Positions 35,188 through 46,501 of a DNA stretch of 64,000 nucleotides are shown here, one piece after another (positions within the stretch are counted from its first letter, which is position 1; each line of letters opens with the position of its first letter). Both the position numbers and the translations under genes were made by a program. Below the pieces are notes generated by a model. That model saw only the letters and a program-made list of their open reading frames with translations. It was not told the DNA's origin and did not search any database. Origin of the DNA: Tetrahymena thermophila SB210 (Eukaryota; Ciliophora; Oligohymenophorea; Hymenostomatida; Tetrahymenidae); assembly GCF_000189635.1 (NCBI RefSeq), contig NW_002475963.1:1-64000 (forward strand), given 5' to 3'.

Positions 35188-36612
35188 TTTTTTATTTGTT
35201 CAGCGCTTCTAACTATTTATTTTTTTTCTTAATTTTTTAAAAAGATATGTAAAATAATAATTATGTTTGTTTATATTCTGCAAACTAATTAAGATCGTTA
35301 TTAAAAATTCGTTGATTTTTTTTGCATTAAAACAACATTTAAAAAAAACTAATAATTATTATTCCATTTGATTTGATGCGTTTAAGGATTTATTTAATTA
35401 ATTTTTTATAAACGAATTTTATTTAAATCAAATTTTCTATTTTAAATTTCTAATTTAAAAGTTTATGTTTTCAAATTATTTTCAATTAAAAGTAAAAGAA
35501 AAAAAATAGATTAACTCTAATTAATATTTTGAAATTCAAGGAGTAGTTAAAAGATTTAATTCTTAATAAAAATGAATAAGATCAAAAATTTACAAATCAG
35601 GTCATGCAGCTATTAAGGTATTTTAAAATATGAATCCAATTATAATAAATTTTAGTTTTCATTAGAAACTTTTAAAACTTATTATTAAAACCTCGAAATA
35701 ATATTTTTTCTGCCATCTATTTATGAAATCCATAAATTTTTATATTAATTTAAATTAAATAATATATCTAAAAAATTAGAAACATATTTTACATCTTTAT
35801 TATTTCTAATAAGTTGTTGATTATATTTAATTTAATAGCAAATATATTGTGATCTTTTTAACATATAAAAATTTGTAAGCAAATTAAATTCATAATTTGC
35901 CTAGATTTTTAACATAATTTGTAAATAAATATTGTAAGCAAATAAAAATTCTAAATAATTGAAAAAATAAAAACTCCTTAACTGTCTTTACAACATAATT
36001 GTTTAAAAGTAAATGATTTTCTCTGAATTTAGTTAAATAAATTAAAAAAATAGATTGAAAAATAAATCATTAATACAAAAATTTACTAAAAAATATGTAT
36101 TTTTTACTTTTTTGAATTTAGTTTTGCTTTTATTAAAAATATAAAATAATATATCTTTTACTAATAGAGTTAATAAAAGAAATGTTAAAGCTTTTAAAAA
36201 TATCTTAGACAAAATTAATTTTTATCTTAAATCTAAAAAAATAATATATAATATCATCAATATTTTCTTTTATGTGTTATTATTATATAAATACATTTAT
36301 AATTATTTTTCTCACATAAATAAAGAATGTTATTTTATTCTGAAACTTTTTCAGTAATTAAGAGTGCTTCACAATATTATTAAAAAACTATTAAAATTAT
36401 TTGAATGAATTTCATAATTTTTAGATTTAAATTTTACTTAAGGGCTGGTAATGATTTAAGTATTAAAAAAAAATGTTATATTGGTAGATTTTGGATATTA
36501 TTGAAAAAAGTATTTAGATTTTTTACTTGCTAACATAAACTAAAAAAGGTTTTTGTAAAATGAAATATAAATTTGATTTATAAATATTAAATATTTATTT
36601 TTATCCACAAAA
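35188..36612. other. Intergenic, 1.4 kb, nothing recognised
   Basis: AT-rich spacer between divergent genes (minus at 35187, plus at 36613); it should contain both promoters. No motif is identifiable by eye. Confidence 0.5.
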
Positions 36613-37395
36613 ATGAGACTCACTGGAGATGAGATGAGATAATAGAAATAGTATCAAGTAATAATTAACAATTTTTAAAATAATATATTTAAAAAAATAG
36701 CTCTTTATAATTATGCAAATTTATTTAAGTAAATTAAGGTTAACAAAATTTATTTTTAGAGTTTAAACAATAATAAATAGAAAATACACGCTAGTAAAAT
36801 AATGATTGTTCATAATAGGAAATATAAATTTTTTATAGAGTTAAAATGGTAAATTATTTTTATTAAACTGATATAATTATTATTTTAGTTATTATCTAGT
36901 TTTTTTTTGTTTTAATAAATACTAATTATGATTTTATTATCTCATTGGACAGTATTACTTTAAGATTAATCTAATAATTCTTATTCTTCTTTGTTTTTAA
37001 TTATAGTTTCATCAGTATTTTATTCTTTAACTTGTTTTTTGTTTGTTACAAAGTACCATGATTTTATTTATATTGCTGTAAATATCATAAATATAGCAAT
37101 TGTCATTATTCTGATCATGTTAAAGAAGGGGCATCCAGACATTTTAGCTTTACTTTTCTCTTTATTATGTTTTTTATTAATTTTGTTTTAATTTGATATA
37201 TTAATTTTTGTTTGTTTGGTTGATTGTTGATTTAAAGAGTTAATAACACTTTAAAGCTCGCAAAAACTTGTAAAAATATGTAAAAGATTTCTTTGTATAA
37301 CTATTGGCATAGAAGGTAGAATTCCTTTCGTATAGATGAAGAATTAGATATTGATAGAAATTCTTCTTTGGATTTTCTTTTCATCAAAAATTTTT
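36613..37395 (+). CDS. Small multi-pass membrane protein, 3' end unresolved
   Basis: Plus-strand exons 36613-36657, 36760-36848, 36900-37184 and 37238 to about 37395 agree in phase. The product starts MRLTGDEMRQQ, has about four hydrophobic helices (for example IMILLSHWTVLL, LFLIIVSSVFY, ILALLFSLLCFLLIL) with the short loop KKGHPD, then a soluble acidic/basic tail (YNYWHRRQNSFRIDEELDID). A good donor (GTAAGT) follows at 37396, but no downstream exon with a TGA could be identified; reading straight through stops at TGA 37641-37643. The gene converges on the minus-strand gene ending at 37515, so the 3' ends may overlap. No family recognised. Confidence 0.65.
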
Positions 37396-37514
37396 GTAAG
37401 TAAAAATATATTTAATATTCATTTTTTTGCATGCATATTACTTATTTTTAATGGTTATTTATATAATATATTTTATCTAATGAGTAGAGTAGTAACTAGA
37501 TTTAAATAAAAGCT

Positions 37515-39171
37515 TCAATTTTGTTTACTCTTCTTCTTTTTTGTGCCTACTTTTTTGGAGCTAAATATATTACCATTAGAGTGGGGATCTTCAATAGCAT
37601 CAATATATTTATCAAGAATTTAAAAATGGGTAATTTTATCTGAAACATTTGAGTTTTAAAGCATTTATTTTGACCTATTTTTTATGAAAAATTTGAAAAC
37701 ACTCGAAAAATCTTCATTATTGATTAATAGCTTAATTAGATTGTTATTGTAACTTTTTTTCTTTTCATAGCTTAAATACTTTTTTAAAAATGGCTCATAT
37801 GAAATTGAACTATGCTTTTCCAAAATTGTTTCAATTTCTTATTTGAACTCTTCACTTTTTAGATATCTTTGAAAGGCTTTCACAATATTTTTTACAACAT
37901 TTTTCTTTGATAAAGTTCCTAATTGCTGTGAAGTATTTTTACAATTTTATTAGCTGATATTCAACTATTCCTCGGCTAAAATGTTTTCATTTTTCTAAAA
38001 ATTTTATTGGTCATCATTTTTATTCTGTTAAATTGTATATTTTTATTTTATGATGTCATTTAATATATTAAATAAATTGCTTTGACTAGTCTCCTATTCA
38101 TTAAACTAGACAAAATTAGTATTATTTTATGATTCTTAAATACTCTGTGTCACATCATCAATTTTTTACCCATTAATCTAAAATCCTATTTTAATAAATT
38201 ATAAATTAAATTGAATTTATAAAAAATATTTTTTAAATTGAAAAAAATTTCATTTAGAGTCATTTTTACCTATATTTTCAGATTATCCCATAAAATTTCT
38301 TTCATCTTCTTTTGATTTTTACCTGACTTCACTTTTAATTTGAGTAAAAAAGGCAAATAGATTTAGAATAGACAATTTAATTTTTAAATTACTTCTCGCT
38401 AGTTTTTATGCTATTAGAATCTGAGCTACTGCCTGTTAAATTAGAGTTTTAATATTCAGGATCAAAATTTGAGAACTGCTGTTTATTATTACTCATTTTT
38501 TTTGGTTTAGAAATAATTTTGAATAGATTTTTATCAAAACACTTGTCTTCATAAAAAATAATATTTAGAATTGAAGTTATCATTTTTTTATGAGATTTAA
38601 TTATATTCTTTATAATTAAGCATTCTCTTAATGCATTAGATACAAACATCACTTTGGATTCAATCACTGGATCATCCTAAATATAACGAAAGTAACTTTT
38701 ATTTTTACATTTTTTTGAATCTACTCTCACGTCAATATAAAAGTCTTCCAAAATTAAAAATATTTATTCTTTTTCGTTTGCACTCTTTGAGTTTAAATCA
38801 AAATTTTAGCTTTGATATTTATTTTTAGATAATTAATTCCTTTATCCTTTGCTACTAGAAAATATTATTTTGACTTCATTAATCAAAACTTGAGTAAACC
38901 CATTTGGAAATTGAATTTGTGTTTCAAAAATCATAGTAGGATCATTTTGTTAATAATAGAGCTTTGGCTGTACTATCATTTCATTTAAAGTTTATGGTTT
39001 TTAATCTTATTCGTTGGTCTAGATTAGCTTCTGTATAGTACACGCACGTCTTTCTACTTCAATTCTTTATATCCTATTATGGTACTGCAATTCAAAGATA
39101 TTTAATTTTTTTTATGTATATCTATAAGTTTAGTTCAAACTGTTATTTTTCTAGCCTACTTTTTAATCCAT
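37515..39171 (-). CDS. Orphan protein, 503 aa, three exons
   Basis: Minus-strand exons 39171-38393, 38331-38270 and 38185-37515 join in phase (introns 61 and 84 nt); TGA at 37517-37515. The start is an ATG in an A-rich context (ttttaaacaATGG). The N-terminal half (to about 260) is mixed alpha/beta in appearance: QIQFPNGFTQVLINEV, FLILEDFYIDVRVD, NALRECLIIKNIIKSH. A low-complexity S/N/K segment follows. The C-terminal ~180 residues are helical and charged (NIVKAFQRYLKSEEFKQ, KKYLSYEKKKSYNNN) and end with a lysine-rich stretch. No domain is recognised. It is convergent with the membrane-protein gene to its left. Confidence 0.8.
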
Positions 39172-39584
39172 TGTTTAAAATTTATTTTTTTATTTTATAT
39201 ATCAATACTTTAATATGCTTCATGCTTTATCATTTAATTTAGTAGGTAGAGTGTTTTTAAGTAGAAATATAGAGTTGAAATCACTCTACTGGATTTATTA
39301 AAAAAATAAAAATTAAATAAATATTATCAATATATTTTCATTTATTAAAATATTTTTTTAGTACAGTGTAAAAATAATTAAATTTTTCATACTATTAAAA
39401 TAAAGATAATTTTTGTAATTATCAACATGATATGAAATCATTTAAACTGAGGTATAACTTTTTGGATGATGAAATATTATTGGTTAAATTAGTGATTAAT
39501 TATTTTAAAATCACAAATTAATTAATTTTAAACAAAAAAACAAGAAAGGATTATAAGTGTATTAATTACATAGCATAAAAATAA
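39172..39584. other. Divergent promoter region
   Basis: 412 bp of AT-rich DNA between a minus-strand and a plus-strand start codon. Both promoters must lie here, but no conserved element is visible by eye. Confidence 0.4.
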
Positions 39585-42297
39585 ATGAGCAAAGAATTAG
39601 AAGTAAATTTAAATTATCAGATATTCTTATTAAAAAAGATTGCTTTATTTTATATAAAAATGTCAGAGCTAGTATTTAAACTAATTAGAAAGGATAATCA
39701 ATCTTATTAATGGTAATTAAAATGAAAAAAATAAAGATAATCTAGAAGATATCAAATAGTTTTTGAGCCAGCACTACTTATATTTGAGTAAAGTATTCAG
39801 AAATTTGGAATAAAATGATTTAGAAAGCTTCATAAAAGGATTTAAGTGCTCAATTTACGTTAAAGACTAATTGATTGAAGTACAGGGTATAATATTTTGT
39901 TTATTTAAGTTGTTATATTTAAAGATTTTAAAGGAATTTAATCATCAAGGTTAGGAATCATTATGAAAGGAAAAGTTAAGATTTAAAGCAGCAACAATGG
40001 AAAGAAAAAATAATATCATGAAAATAAAATGGTTTTAAGGCCTGGAGATAAAATTGGTGCTGAATCAATGCTACTAGAAAAGGCTAATTTATTTAGCTTA
40101 ATTGTTGAGACTGAAGAATTAGTTCTACTAGAAATAGAGAAGTATTTTTTTGATAGATGCATACGCTAATTAGAATCAGAAAGACTAGAGTCTAATATTG
40201 CTTTTTTAAAATCTACATAATTATTTAAACATATTACAAATGACTCAATTTTAACTATGATCCTTTATAATTCAGTGAAAATATCATTTTAAAACAATGA
40301 AGTTGTTTATTCGTAAGACTAAGCTTCATATGCAATATATATCGTCTTGCATGGAAAATTTTAGGTAACAAAAATTAAAATTATTTTTCGATTAGTATTT
40401 ATAATATCGTATGATTAAATAAGGTTTAATAGAGGTTTTAAGATGACACTGATTAATTTATGGATCAAGTCTCGATTTGTAGTGATAATTAAGAAGGTAC
40501 ACCAAATTTAAGAAAATAGTAAAGCTTGGATCAGAGCAGCTTTTTCAGCAACACAACTACTTTGAAAGTAAACATTGATTTTAAAAAAACATTAAATTAA
40601 AATCTTGCTTTATGTTTTGTGTATAGATTAGGACTGTAGAAACTTATGAAATATTTGGTGAAGAAGAAATAATGGATATGAGACAACGGAATTCTACAGT
40701 AGTTTGCTTGCAAGATTGTAGTGAAGTATTAGTAATACGTCCAGTAATTTATAAGTCATGCATTCTAAAAGATGATGCTGTGAAAAAAAAATTAGTTGAA
40801 TTAATTGGATAAAAGCAATAAGAAGCAAAAAAGAAAGAAAAATAAAAAAGGGAAAAATATTAAAGTCTTAATTTAAGTAAAATCAAAAAATAAAATAGTA
40901 GCTTTCTTATACAAACCCCTAAAAATTGTCAAGTTAGTGATGCTAAAGAAAGCTAATTTGCCAAATAACATAAAATAAACTAAAATAATGAGTTTTATCT
41001 ACTAAATTAACAAAAAAGCGAAACAGATAGCTTAACAGAGTCTAATTGCAGTCCACTATCATCAAGTAGTAAATAAAAAAAGCTTTAAAATATCAAATTT
41101 TAATTTTAAGATAAATTCAAAGAAGACACTATTTACAAGTAAGATATTGATACATTTGCAGGATTTATTAAGCGCCAGGATTCTATTTTTAACCCTGATT
41201 TTGATTTCCTCGAAAATAAAAGTGTAAAAAATTAAAACTGTTAAAACATTAGTGATAATCCTTTAGAATTTTCTAACGGATTAGAGGTAAGTGGTAAAAA
41301 AATTACAGACTTAACTAAAATTAATAAAGCTCACAGAATTTTATATTAGCATATACATGCTTCAACTAAATAGAGCCCATCTTAAAAAGTTGATTTCTAA
41401 TCTGGCCCTTACCAGTCATAAAAAGAAACTGATAGATAAAGTTTTAACAATATAGAAGTATCTCTTCAATTTGAAAAAATCAACTATTCACCTCCTCCCT
41501 TGTTCAACCAAAAATAAGAATTAAATAATAAATCCTTTACAGATAAGTAATAAAAAAGCTCTAAAAAAAAAATAGTATACTCTTACAGTATGAATAATTC
41601 TCCAAAACTCTCTGATTCTCATCTCTCTTAGCCATCTAAAGCTTAAATTAATTTAAATAGTATAGTATTTTAAAACTCTAAATAACAGAATTTAAATATT
41701 GATCATTAATCTAAAATTTAGTTGAATTAAGATAAAATCAAATTCATTAAAAACTATTTTAAATTTTAATCAAGTATAAAATCTTAAGAATAAGTTAATT
41801 AACTAACTGAGAGTTGCAAAATGTAAACCAAAAAGTAAAATAAAGACTAAATACTTGATAGTTCATAAATATTTTCTCAGACAAGACATTTTCCATTAAC
41901 CTCAGAAAATAAAAAAATTAGAATTAAAAGTTTAAGCCAAGCTGGATCAAGAAATAGTATACTTAAAACAGCCTAAGAAGGCATAAAGAACTAGAGTGAT
42001 TTAACGAGGGAATGTATCAATCGTCCTGCTATAATCGTTCCTAATTCAATCCCTCTATAGAGTCCTTTAAGTAGCGTTTTTTCTACTTAATTAAGTTTAT
42101 CTTCCCTTCAATAACTTAAATAAAAGGTATATTAATAAAAACCTCTAGATATAGAAAAGTATGCTTTTTACCAGGCTTCTTAAAAAGTACCTTTCTTTAT
42201 AAAAAGTTAATAGTCTTCTAGAAAATATAATAAAAATTAGTCTTAATATTTATCTAAGCAAACCAATGACCTAATTTTGTAAACTGATATTAAATGA
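39585..42297 (+). CDS. Cyclic-nucleotide-binding-domain protein 2 (two CNBDs), 817 aa
   Basis: Five exons join in phase: 39585-39602, 39667-39886, 39955-40364, 40433-40567, 40627-42297 (TGA 42295-42297). CNBD1 spans about 40-165 (FLSQHYLYLSKVFRNLEQNDL, IIMKGKVKI, then the diverged cassette GDKIGAESMLLEK and LVLLEIEKYFF). CNBD2 spans about 165-310 (FLKSTQLFKHITNDS, IYIVLHGKFQ, EIFGEEEIMDMRQRNSTVVC, SEVLVIRP). The first domain lacks the usual GD...FYII strand before its GKV turn, so either an exon edge is misplaced or the domain is degenerate. The last 500 residues are S/N/Q/K-rich with no fold visible. There is no kinase domain. The architecture matches the CNBD genes at 22-25 kb and 62-64 kb. 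The acceptor of exon 4 could be 9 nt upstream. Confidence 0.85.
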
Positions 42298-42622
42298 TTA
42301 TAATAAAACTGTAAATATTTTCATTTAAAAAAATTAAAATAAATAAACATTTTTTAATAAAAACATAATTTTTTTTGGATTATTGATTTTTAAATACATA
42401 TTTTTTAATCTTTACATATTTTTCGGTATTACATTACAAATTATGAATATCATATCTTTTTTTACTTCAGAATTAAAAAACGCGGTATAATTTATTTGAT
42501 TAGTTATTTATTAGATTTGATTTAGTTATCTTAAATTTGTTTTTTTTTATACCAAAAATTTAATTTTTGATAAAAAATTTTTAGATTAATAATTTATTTG
42601 CAAAACTGAGTAGTAAGCCAAT
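42298..42622. other. Short intergenic spacer
   Basis: 325 bp of AT-rich DNA between two co-oriented genes. Nothing else is seen. Confidence 0.5.
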
Positions 42623-44550
42623 ATGAAAACAAGATCTTAAGATAAAAAGCTTGGAACAGCAAGCCCAAATTAGAAAAGCCAAAGCTAAAAAGATAAGAAA
42701 AATGAAGAAAATAACGATGAATAGCACTTAAAGCAATCAGCTAACAAAAACCTCACCTAAAGCAATAAAAAATAAAAAAATTCAAGTTAAAATAATACTA
42801 AAATTGAATCAATTGTAAAGAGCCCTAATTTAGGTTCATAACTAAAACCTGAAAATACAAGCAAGTATCTTTCAAGCACTTCTAAATCTCCATAAGCAAA
42901 GTCTCCTCAACCTAAATCTCCTGCTTAAAATGGCGCTTTAGCAGCTAATTCTCTTGATAACTTTCACTTAGATAATAATCACAATTAAAGTGAAATAAAA
43001 GAAAAGAGAGTAGAAGATATAAAAATAGACTTAGGCTCTTTTATACAAAAGAAGGAAACAAATATAGATGAGTACTTATCGCAATTTGATGATAAAATTA
43101 AATTAGGAACTGGTCACTACTCAGAAGTTTACAAAATTAAAGATAAGTTGAAGGATGTTTATAGAGCAATGAAAATTATTAACAAAAAAAAAATCCCTTT
43201 CAATGAGAAGGAGTCTTTTTTAAGAGAAATCAAAATTTTGAAAAAATTAGACCATCCTAACATCCTAAAGCTATATGAATTTTTAGAGGATAGCGATAAC
43301 TACTACCTGATTACAGAATTTTGTGAAGGCAAAGAACTCTTTGATGTTATTCAAGATAATTGCGAAAATCTCACAGAAAAAGATATTGCCTCAATAGTTC
43401 AGTAAATTCTATAATCTCTTGCTTATGCTCACTCAAACAAAATAATGCACAGAGATATTAAGCCTGAAAATATAATGGTTCAGACAGATAAAAACAATAA
43501 TTATATCATTAAATTAGTAGACTGGGGAATAGGGAGTGATTTTGGATCTAACGATTCAACTTTAAACCAAAAATGTGGTACACCTTACTATGCTGCCCCA
43601 GAGGTTATTAAAAAAAAATACAATGAAAAATGTGATATTTGGAGTACAGGAGTTATTTTATATACTCTCTTAGTTTCAGAGATTCCTTTTGGTGGTGATT
43701 CTACAACTGACATAATTTTGAATGTTTTAAGTAAATTTTTTAAATGATTCAAATAAAAATAAATTTATATATTTATAATATTAAAGAAGGAAAATACGAT
43801 TTGAAAGGCTAAGAATGGAATAAAGTGAGTGATGAAGCAAAAGATTTAGTTTAGAAGATGTTAAATTATGAATATGAAAATAGAATAAGCGCAGAAGAGG
43901 CTTTGTAGCATCCATGGTTTAAATAAATTAATCAAAAACTAAGCAAATAGGTTCTCAAAGTAAATCTATCAAAGTTGAAACTATTTCAAGCTCAATCATA
44001 ATTGTAGAGAGCTGCAATGAGTTTTATAGTTAGCCACTTAATCAGCGAAAAAGAGAAAGAAGAGTTTTCTCAAACGTTTAAATAATTAGATGAAAATGGA
44101 GATGGATAGCTCTCAAAAGCAGAAATAATGAATGGATATAAAAAGGTATTCGGCAAAAATATATCTGAAGAAGAAGTAAATAAAATATTCGATTAAATAG
44201 ATGTAAATTAGAGTGGATTTATAGATTATACTGAATTTATTACTGCAGTCATAGATGATTCTGTATTTATTGAAGATGAAAAATTAAGAAAAGCATTTAG
44301 TTTATTTGATAAAGATGGAGATGGATACATTACTTAGCAAGAAATATAAAATGTACTAGGAGTTGGTATGGATTTTGATTCAGAAACTTGGACTAAAATA
44401 GTTGCAGAAGTTGATGAAAATGGAGATGGTTAAGTTTCTTTTGAAGAGTTTAAAAAAATTATGCAAACTTTAGTTAAACAGGAAACAAGTTAAAAAAGAA
44501 AACAGTAAAAAAAAAAATCTTTAGTTATGGAAGATGAAAAATAATCTTGA
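42623..44550 (+). CDS. Calcium-dependent protein kinase (CDPK) with four EF hands, 623 aa
   Basis: Two exons, 42623-43730 and 43787-44550, joined by a 56-nt intron. Residues 1-155 are an S/K/N/Q-rich leader. The Ser/Thr kinase domain starts near 158: glycine loop LGTGHYSEVYK, catalytic Lys in AMKII, catalytic loop MHRDIKPENIM, APE motif YYAAPEV, DIWSTGVILY, and LNYEYENRISAEEALQHPW. The metal-binding DFG motif reads DWG (KLVDWGIGSDF). A junction helix (LFQAQSQLQRAAMSFI) leads to four EF loops, DENGDGQLSKAE, DVNQSGFIDYTE, DKDGDGYITQQE and DENGDGQVSFEE, all with acidic positions 1 and 12. The protein should be activated by Ca2+ binding to its own EF hands. No N-terminal myristoylation Gly2 is present (MKT...). 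Confidence 0.96.
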
Positions 44551-45462
44551 GTAATTTTAGATTATTATCTTAATAATAAAAGAAAAATTAGTTTATTTAT
44601 AATTTTCCCTTAAAAGCAAACTAGTGTACTTACTAACTACTCTTACTTATTTACTTCTTTACTTCTCTTCATATTTCTAGTACTTAAAATTTTTTAATTA
44701 TTTATAACTTTGTGATTAGTATTTACAGAATGAATTTAACAGTAATAATTTAATCTTAATATCAACCTAAATTTTATTTTTAATTTTAAATATTTAAATT
44801 TAATCACCAAATATAATTTGATACTTCAAATTATTTTTAAATAGAATATGACCTTAATAAAAACTAACATTTTTTAAAAAATATATTTTGATTTGAAAGA
44901 ATTTATAGCCTATTACTCCAAATAATTTAGATTAAATTTATAATTTAATATAAGCTACCTAAAAATATTGTAAAGAATTATTAATGATAGAAATGATAAT
45001 TAATATAAGAAAGAACAAAAAATTTTTTAAAAAAAACTCTATTTTAGTTTTTTAATGAATTATAATAATAAACTTTCTATATATTTATTGCTGCAAAAAT
45101 ATATTAGATATTTTTTATATAAAGCAATACAATTAAAGTAATAGATAGATAAATTAAAAATAAGCATTAATAATACATTCATAAAAAAAATAAATTTTTA
45201 AAAATTGAATATCTTGAATATTTATTTAATAAAAAAACAAAGATATATTAAATTAATAAATACTCTTAAAAATTTTAAATTAATTTAGGTTTTCCAATAA
45301 TTAATAATAAATATAAAAATTAAACTTAAAATTGATTTTAAATTTCATATATATTAGTTTGATAAATATTTAGAATCGTAAAACATAAAAATAATTAAAA
45401 AGTTATTAACTTATTTTAACATTTATTATTATATTTATTTGATTTTAGAATACAAACTATTA
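44551..45462. other. Intergenic, 0.9 kb
   Basis: AT-rich DNA between convergent genes. Nothing coding or repetitive is seen apart from a short ACTT-rich stretch near 44,620-44,670. Confidence 0.5.
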
Positions 45463-46065
45463 TCATAAATCGTCATGCATGTTGATTTACTTTTATTTTT
45501 TTAAGTGAATGTTAATTTAACCTTTTTCCAAGAATAATGATATAGGAGCATTTTATAGAAATTAAGATATTTTAGCTTTAAATAAGGGCTCTAAAGTCCT
45601 TAGGAACCCTTTTATGAAATCATTATTTAAAAATTTATCTGGAATGAAATTGCTTATTAATCCAATATCTAAATCTAATTTTTCCCAAGGGGTAAATGAA
45701 AAAGATTTACAGGTCTTAAAGTCTCTTGAGATTATAACTTATATTTACATTTTCTGAATATTGATTTCTGGATTAAATTTTTTATCATTAATTTCAATAA
45801 TAACTTTAGGGTTTTCAAAAGTAACTAAGAAAATAAATTAGTCAACATCTGTTTAGTATTTGACATTGTTTTTAAGATTCAAAAGATTAATTGCTGTAAC
45901 TTTAAAGCTCAAGAATTGCAAAGGATATGCCTCATCAATTTAGGGAAAGTAAATGCTAGTAGTTTCTTCTCCTAAATTTTCTATCATATTTTTGAAGAAT
46001 TTACCAAGATCTGCTCTGCATACTGCCACAAAAATAAAAACTAAAGTTAAAAACTTGCGCTGCAT
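45463..46065 (-). CDS. Small secreted/luminal protein, 200 aa, orphan
   Basis: Single-exon minus-strand frame with ATG at 46065 and TGA at 45465-45463. The N-terminus is a classic signal peptide: MQRKFLTLVFIFVAVCRA, with probable cleavage after CRA. The mature part alternates hydrophobic and charged residues (FFKNMIENLGEE, QFLSFKVTAINLLNL, VIIEINDKKFNPEI), which suggests beta strands with an amphipathic helix, and the C-terminal region is FLRTLEPLFKAKISQFLQNAPISLF. The pattern loosely recalls one half of a lipid-binding BPI/TULIP fold, but this is only an impression. Only about two cysteines remain in the mature chain. The gene is short and complete. Confidence 0.8.
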
Positions 46066-46465
46066 TGAAAATTAATTTTGTAAAGATATCAAAATAAATT
46101 TGATGATTTCTATTTTTTTATTTTTAATTAGATAATAAATAGCTGTAGATTTCATTAATTTGTGATAATATAAGATTTTTTAGATTTTGGATGAGAAAGA
46201 TAATTTATTTTTTTATCTTAGTAGCATTCCCATAAATGAATTTGGTGAGTATATATGTATAAAGATATTTACATAAAATTTTAAACAAATATTATAAAAA
46301 TGTTAAGAAAGATGAGATTTAAAAAAGATAAATTAATTAATTACATTTTATCGTATTAAGAAAATTTTTTTATATATTTGAATTATAAAATATTTGATTT
46401 CTGATATATTAAACTTTATTTTTTCTCTGTCTATTTTGTCTATCTAAATCAGTAACTAAAAGAGT

Positions 46466-46500
46466 CTGTTTGTTTGTTTATTTGTTTGTTTGTTTGTTTT
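46466..46500. repeat. GTTT tetranucleotide microsatellite
   Basis: Near-perfect TGTT/TTGT repeat of about 34 bp immediately downstream of the next gene's stop codon (46502-46504 on the minus strand), so probably inside its 3' UTR. Confidence 0.85.
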
Positions 46501-46501
46501 A

